DNA of 64,000 nt from Paracoccus sigandri (GTDB lineage Bacteria; Pseudomonadota; Alphaproteobacteria; Rhodobacterales; Rhodobacteraceae). The stretch spans positions 62,001 to 126,000 of the forward strand of contig NZ_QNRC01000008.1 of assembly GCF_003709565.1 (NCBI RefSeq), read 5' to 3'. Position 1 is the first letter of the stretch, and every line of letters begins with the position of its first letter. The translations under genes were made by a program, and so were the position numbers. Positions 63,219-64,000 of this stretch are shown piece by piece. Below the pieces are notes generated by a model. That model saw only the letters and a list, made by a program, of their open reading frames with translations, had not been told where the DNA came from and did not search any database.

Positions 63219-64000
63219 CCCGGATCCTGCACCTGTCGGACCTGCATTTCGGCTTCCATCGCGCCGCGCTGGTCGAGCCCCTGCTGCGGCGGATCAATAC
63301 CGCGCAGGCCGATCTGGTGGTCGTCACCGGCGACCTGACCCATCGCGCCCGGCCCGCGCAATATCGGCAGGCGGCGGATTTCCTGCGCCGGATCGGTCCC
63401 GACTGGATCGCCGTGCCGGGCAATCACGACCTGCCGCTGTTCAACCTTCCGGGGCGGATCTTCCGGCCCTATGCCGGCTATCGCGCCGCGATCTGCCGCG
63501 AGCTGGCGCCGATGCGCCGGATCGGCGCGGTGCAGGTGCTGGGCGTGAACAGCGCCGATCCCCTGGCGATCCAGCGGGGCAGGCTGCCGCGCCGGATGGT
63601 CGATGGCCTGCTGGCGCGGCTGGCGCAGGCGCCGGTGAACATCGTGGCGCTGCACCATCCGCTGCAGCACCGCCCCGAGGTGGACAAGGCGCTTGCGCGC
63701 GGCGCGGAACAGGCGCTGGCGCGGCTTGAGGGCGTGGGCGCGCAGATCGTGCTGAGCGGGCATCTGCATGTCTGGGCGGCGGGGGCCTTCCTGGACCCGG
63801 TGGCGGGGCGCGGCATCCTGCAGATCCAGGCCGGCACCGCGCTTTGCGCCCGGCCCGGCGATCTGCGCAACGAATTCTGCCTGCTGGACATCCAGGGCGC
63901 GGAGCTGACCATCGAGCGCCATGTCGCCCCGATGGACGAGCCCGGCTTCCGCCCGCCCGAATACCTGCATTTCTCGCGCGCCTCGGGGGCGTGGCACCCC
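63215..64000 (+). CDS. Metallophosphoesterase, cut by the window edge
   Basis: 262 codons without a stop before the end. A calcineurin-like phosphoesterase (cAMP phosphodiesterase CpdA-like fold): metal motifs HLSDLHFGFH (D-x-H), VVTGDLTH (GD), VPGNHDLP (GNHD), ALHHPLQH and LSGHLHVW (GHxH). Coupled by ATGA overlap to the lipid kinase gene. The substrate cannot be told; the C-terminus lies beyond the window, though the fold already looks complete. Confidence 0.92.
   Translation, partial: MTRILHLSDLHFGFHRAALVEPLLRRINTAQADLVVVTGDLTHRARPAQYRQAADFLRRIGPDWIAVPGNHDLPLFNLPGRIFRPYAGYRAAICRELAPMRRIGAVQVLGVNSADPLAIQRGRLPRRMVDGLLARLAQAPVNIVALHHPLQHRPEVDKALARGAEQALARLEGVGAQIVLSGHLHVWAAGAFLDPVAGRGILQIQAGTALCARPGDLRNEFCLLDIQGAELTIERHVAPMDEPGFRPPEYLHFSRASGAWHP

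Overview
This is a high-GC alphaproteobacterial chromosome segment. Gene content (FdsGBA/FdhD/FdsD formate dehydrogenase, GapR, HflKC-DegP, PAS_5-family protein, SqrR/CtrA-like sites) and a Rhodobacterales-type intergenic hairpin point to the Rhodobacteraceae, most likely Paracoccus; the genus is an inference. I see no tRNA, rRNA, CRISPR array, transposase or integrase.

Layout. 1-11.6 kb is housekeeping: RNase D, a PAS protein, guanylate kinase, gamma-type carbonic anhydrase, a soluble PhoR-like kinase, ribose-5-phosphate isomerase, glutathione reductase, HflK-HflC-DegP and a 2Fe-2S ferredoxin. 12.1 kb is an isolated ExoY-like polysaccharide-initiating sugar transferase behind a long AT-rich leader. 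13.1-19.1 kb is a PotABCD-type ABC importer with two tandem binding-protein genes, each followed by a perfect GC hairpin. 19.2-24.7 kb (minus strand) is a tightly overlapping operon dac-tmk-holB-tatD-MBL hydrolase-AEC permease. 24.8-28.2 kb holds thymidine kinase, a Bcr/CflA exporter and an RhlE helicase. 28.4-29.7 kb (minus) is a YeeE/YedE sulfur-transport pair coupled to dtd, behind a promoter covered by two ATTC-N8-GAAT (SqrR/BigR-type) operators. GapR lies at 30.2 kb.

31.0-50.6 kb is the most unusual region: a biosynthetic cluster reading one way. It encodes a one-module type I PKS (KS-AT-KR-DH-ACP-TE), a glycosyltransferase, an NRPS initiation-type protein (formyltransferase - degenerate condensation remnant - adenylation domain with a luciferase-like monooxygenase spliced between motifs A4 and A5 - carrier protein; ten-residue code DILQMGMIWK, close to the glycine code), a phosphopantetheinyl transferase, an SGNH-like protein, a glycosidase-like protein, two more glycosyltransferases and a Wzx-type flippase. 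An RND efflux pair follows after a terminator. Together the genes suggest a glycosylated or polysaccharide-linked glycine-polyketide product. The PKS promoter region and the distant sugar transferase leader each carry a 20-bp lux-box-like palindrome (ACCT-N12-AGGT, 14 of 20 bases shared), and the sugar transferase copy is 3 bp from a perfect CtrA-like TTAA-N7-TTAA site. This suggests joint quorum-sensing and CtrA control of an export or envelope product.

55.3-62.2 kb is an NAD-dependent formate dehydrogenase operon with its LysR regulator and operator repeats. The window ends with a diacylglycerol-kinase-like lipid kinase and a metallophosphoesterase cut by the edge.
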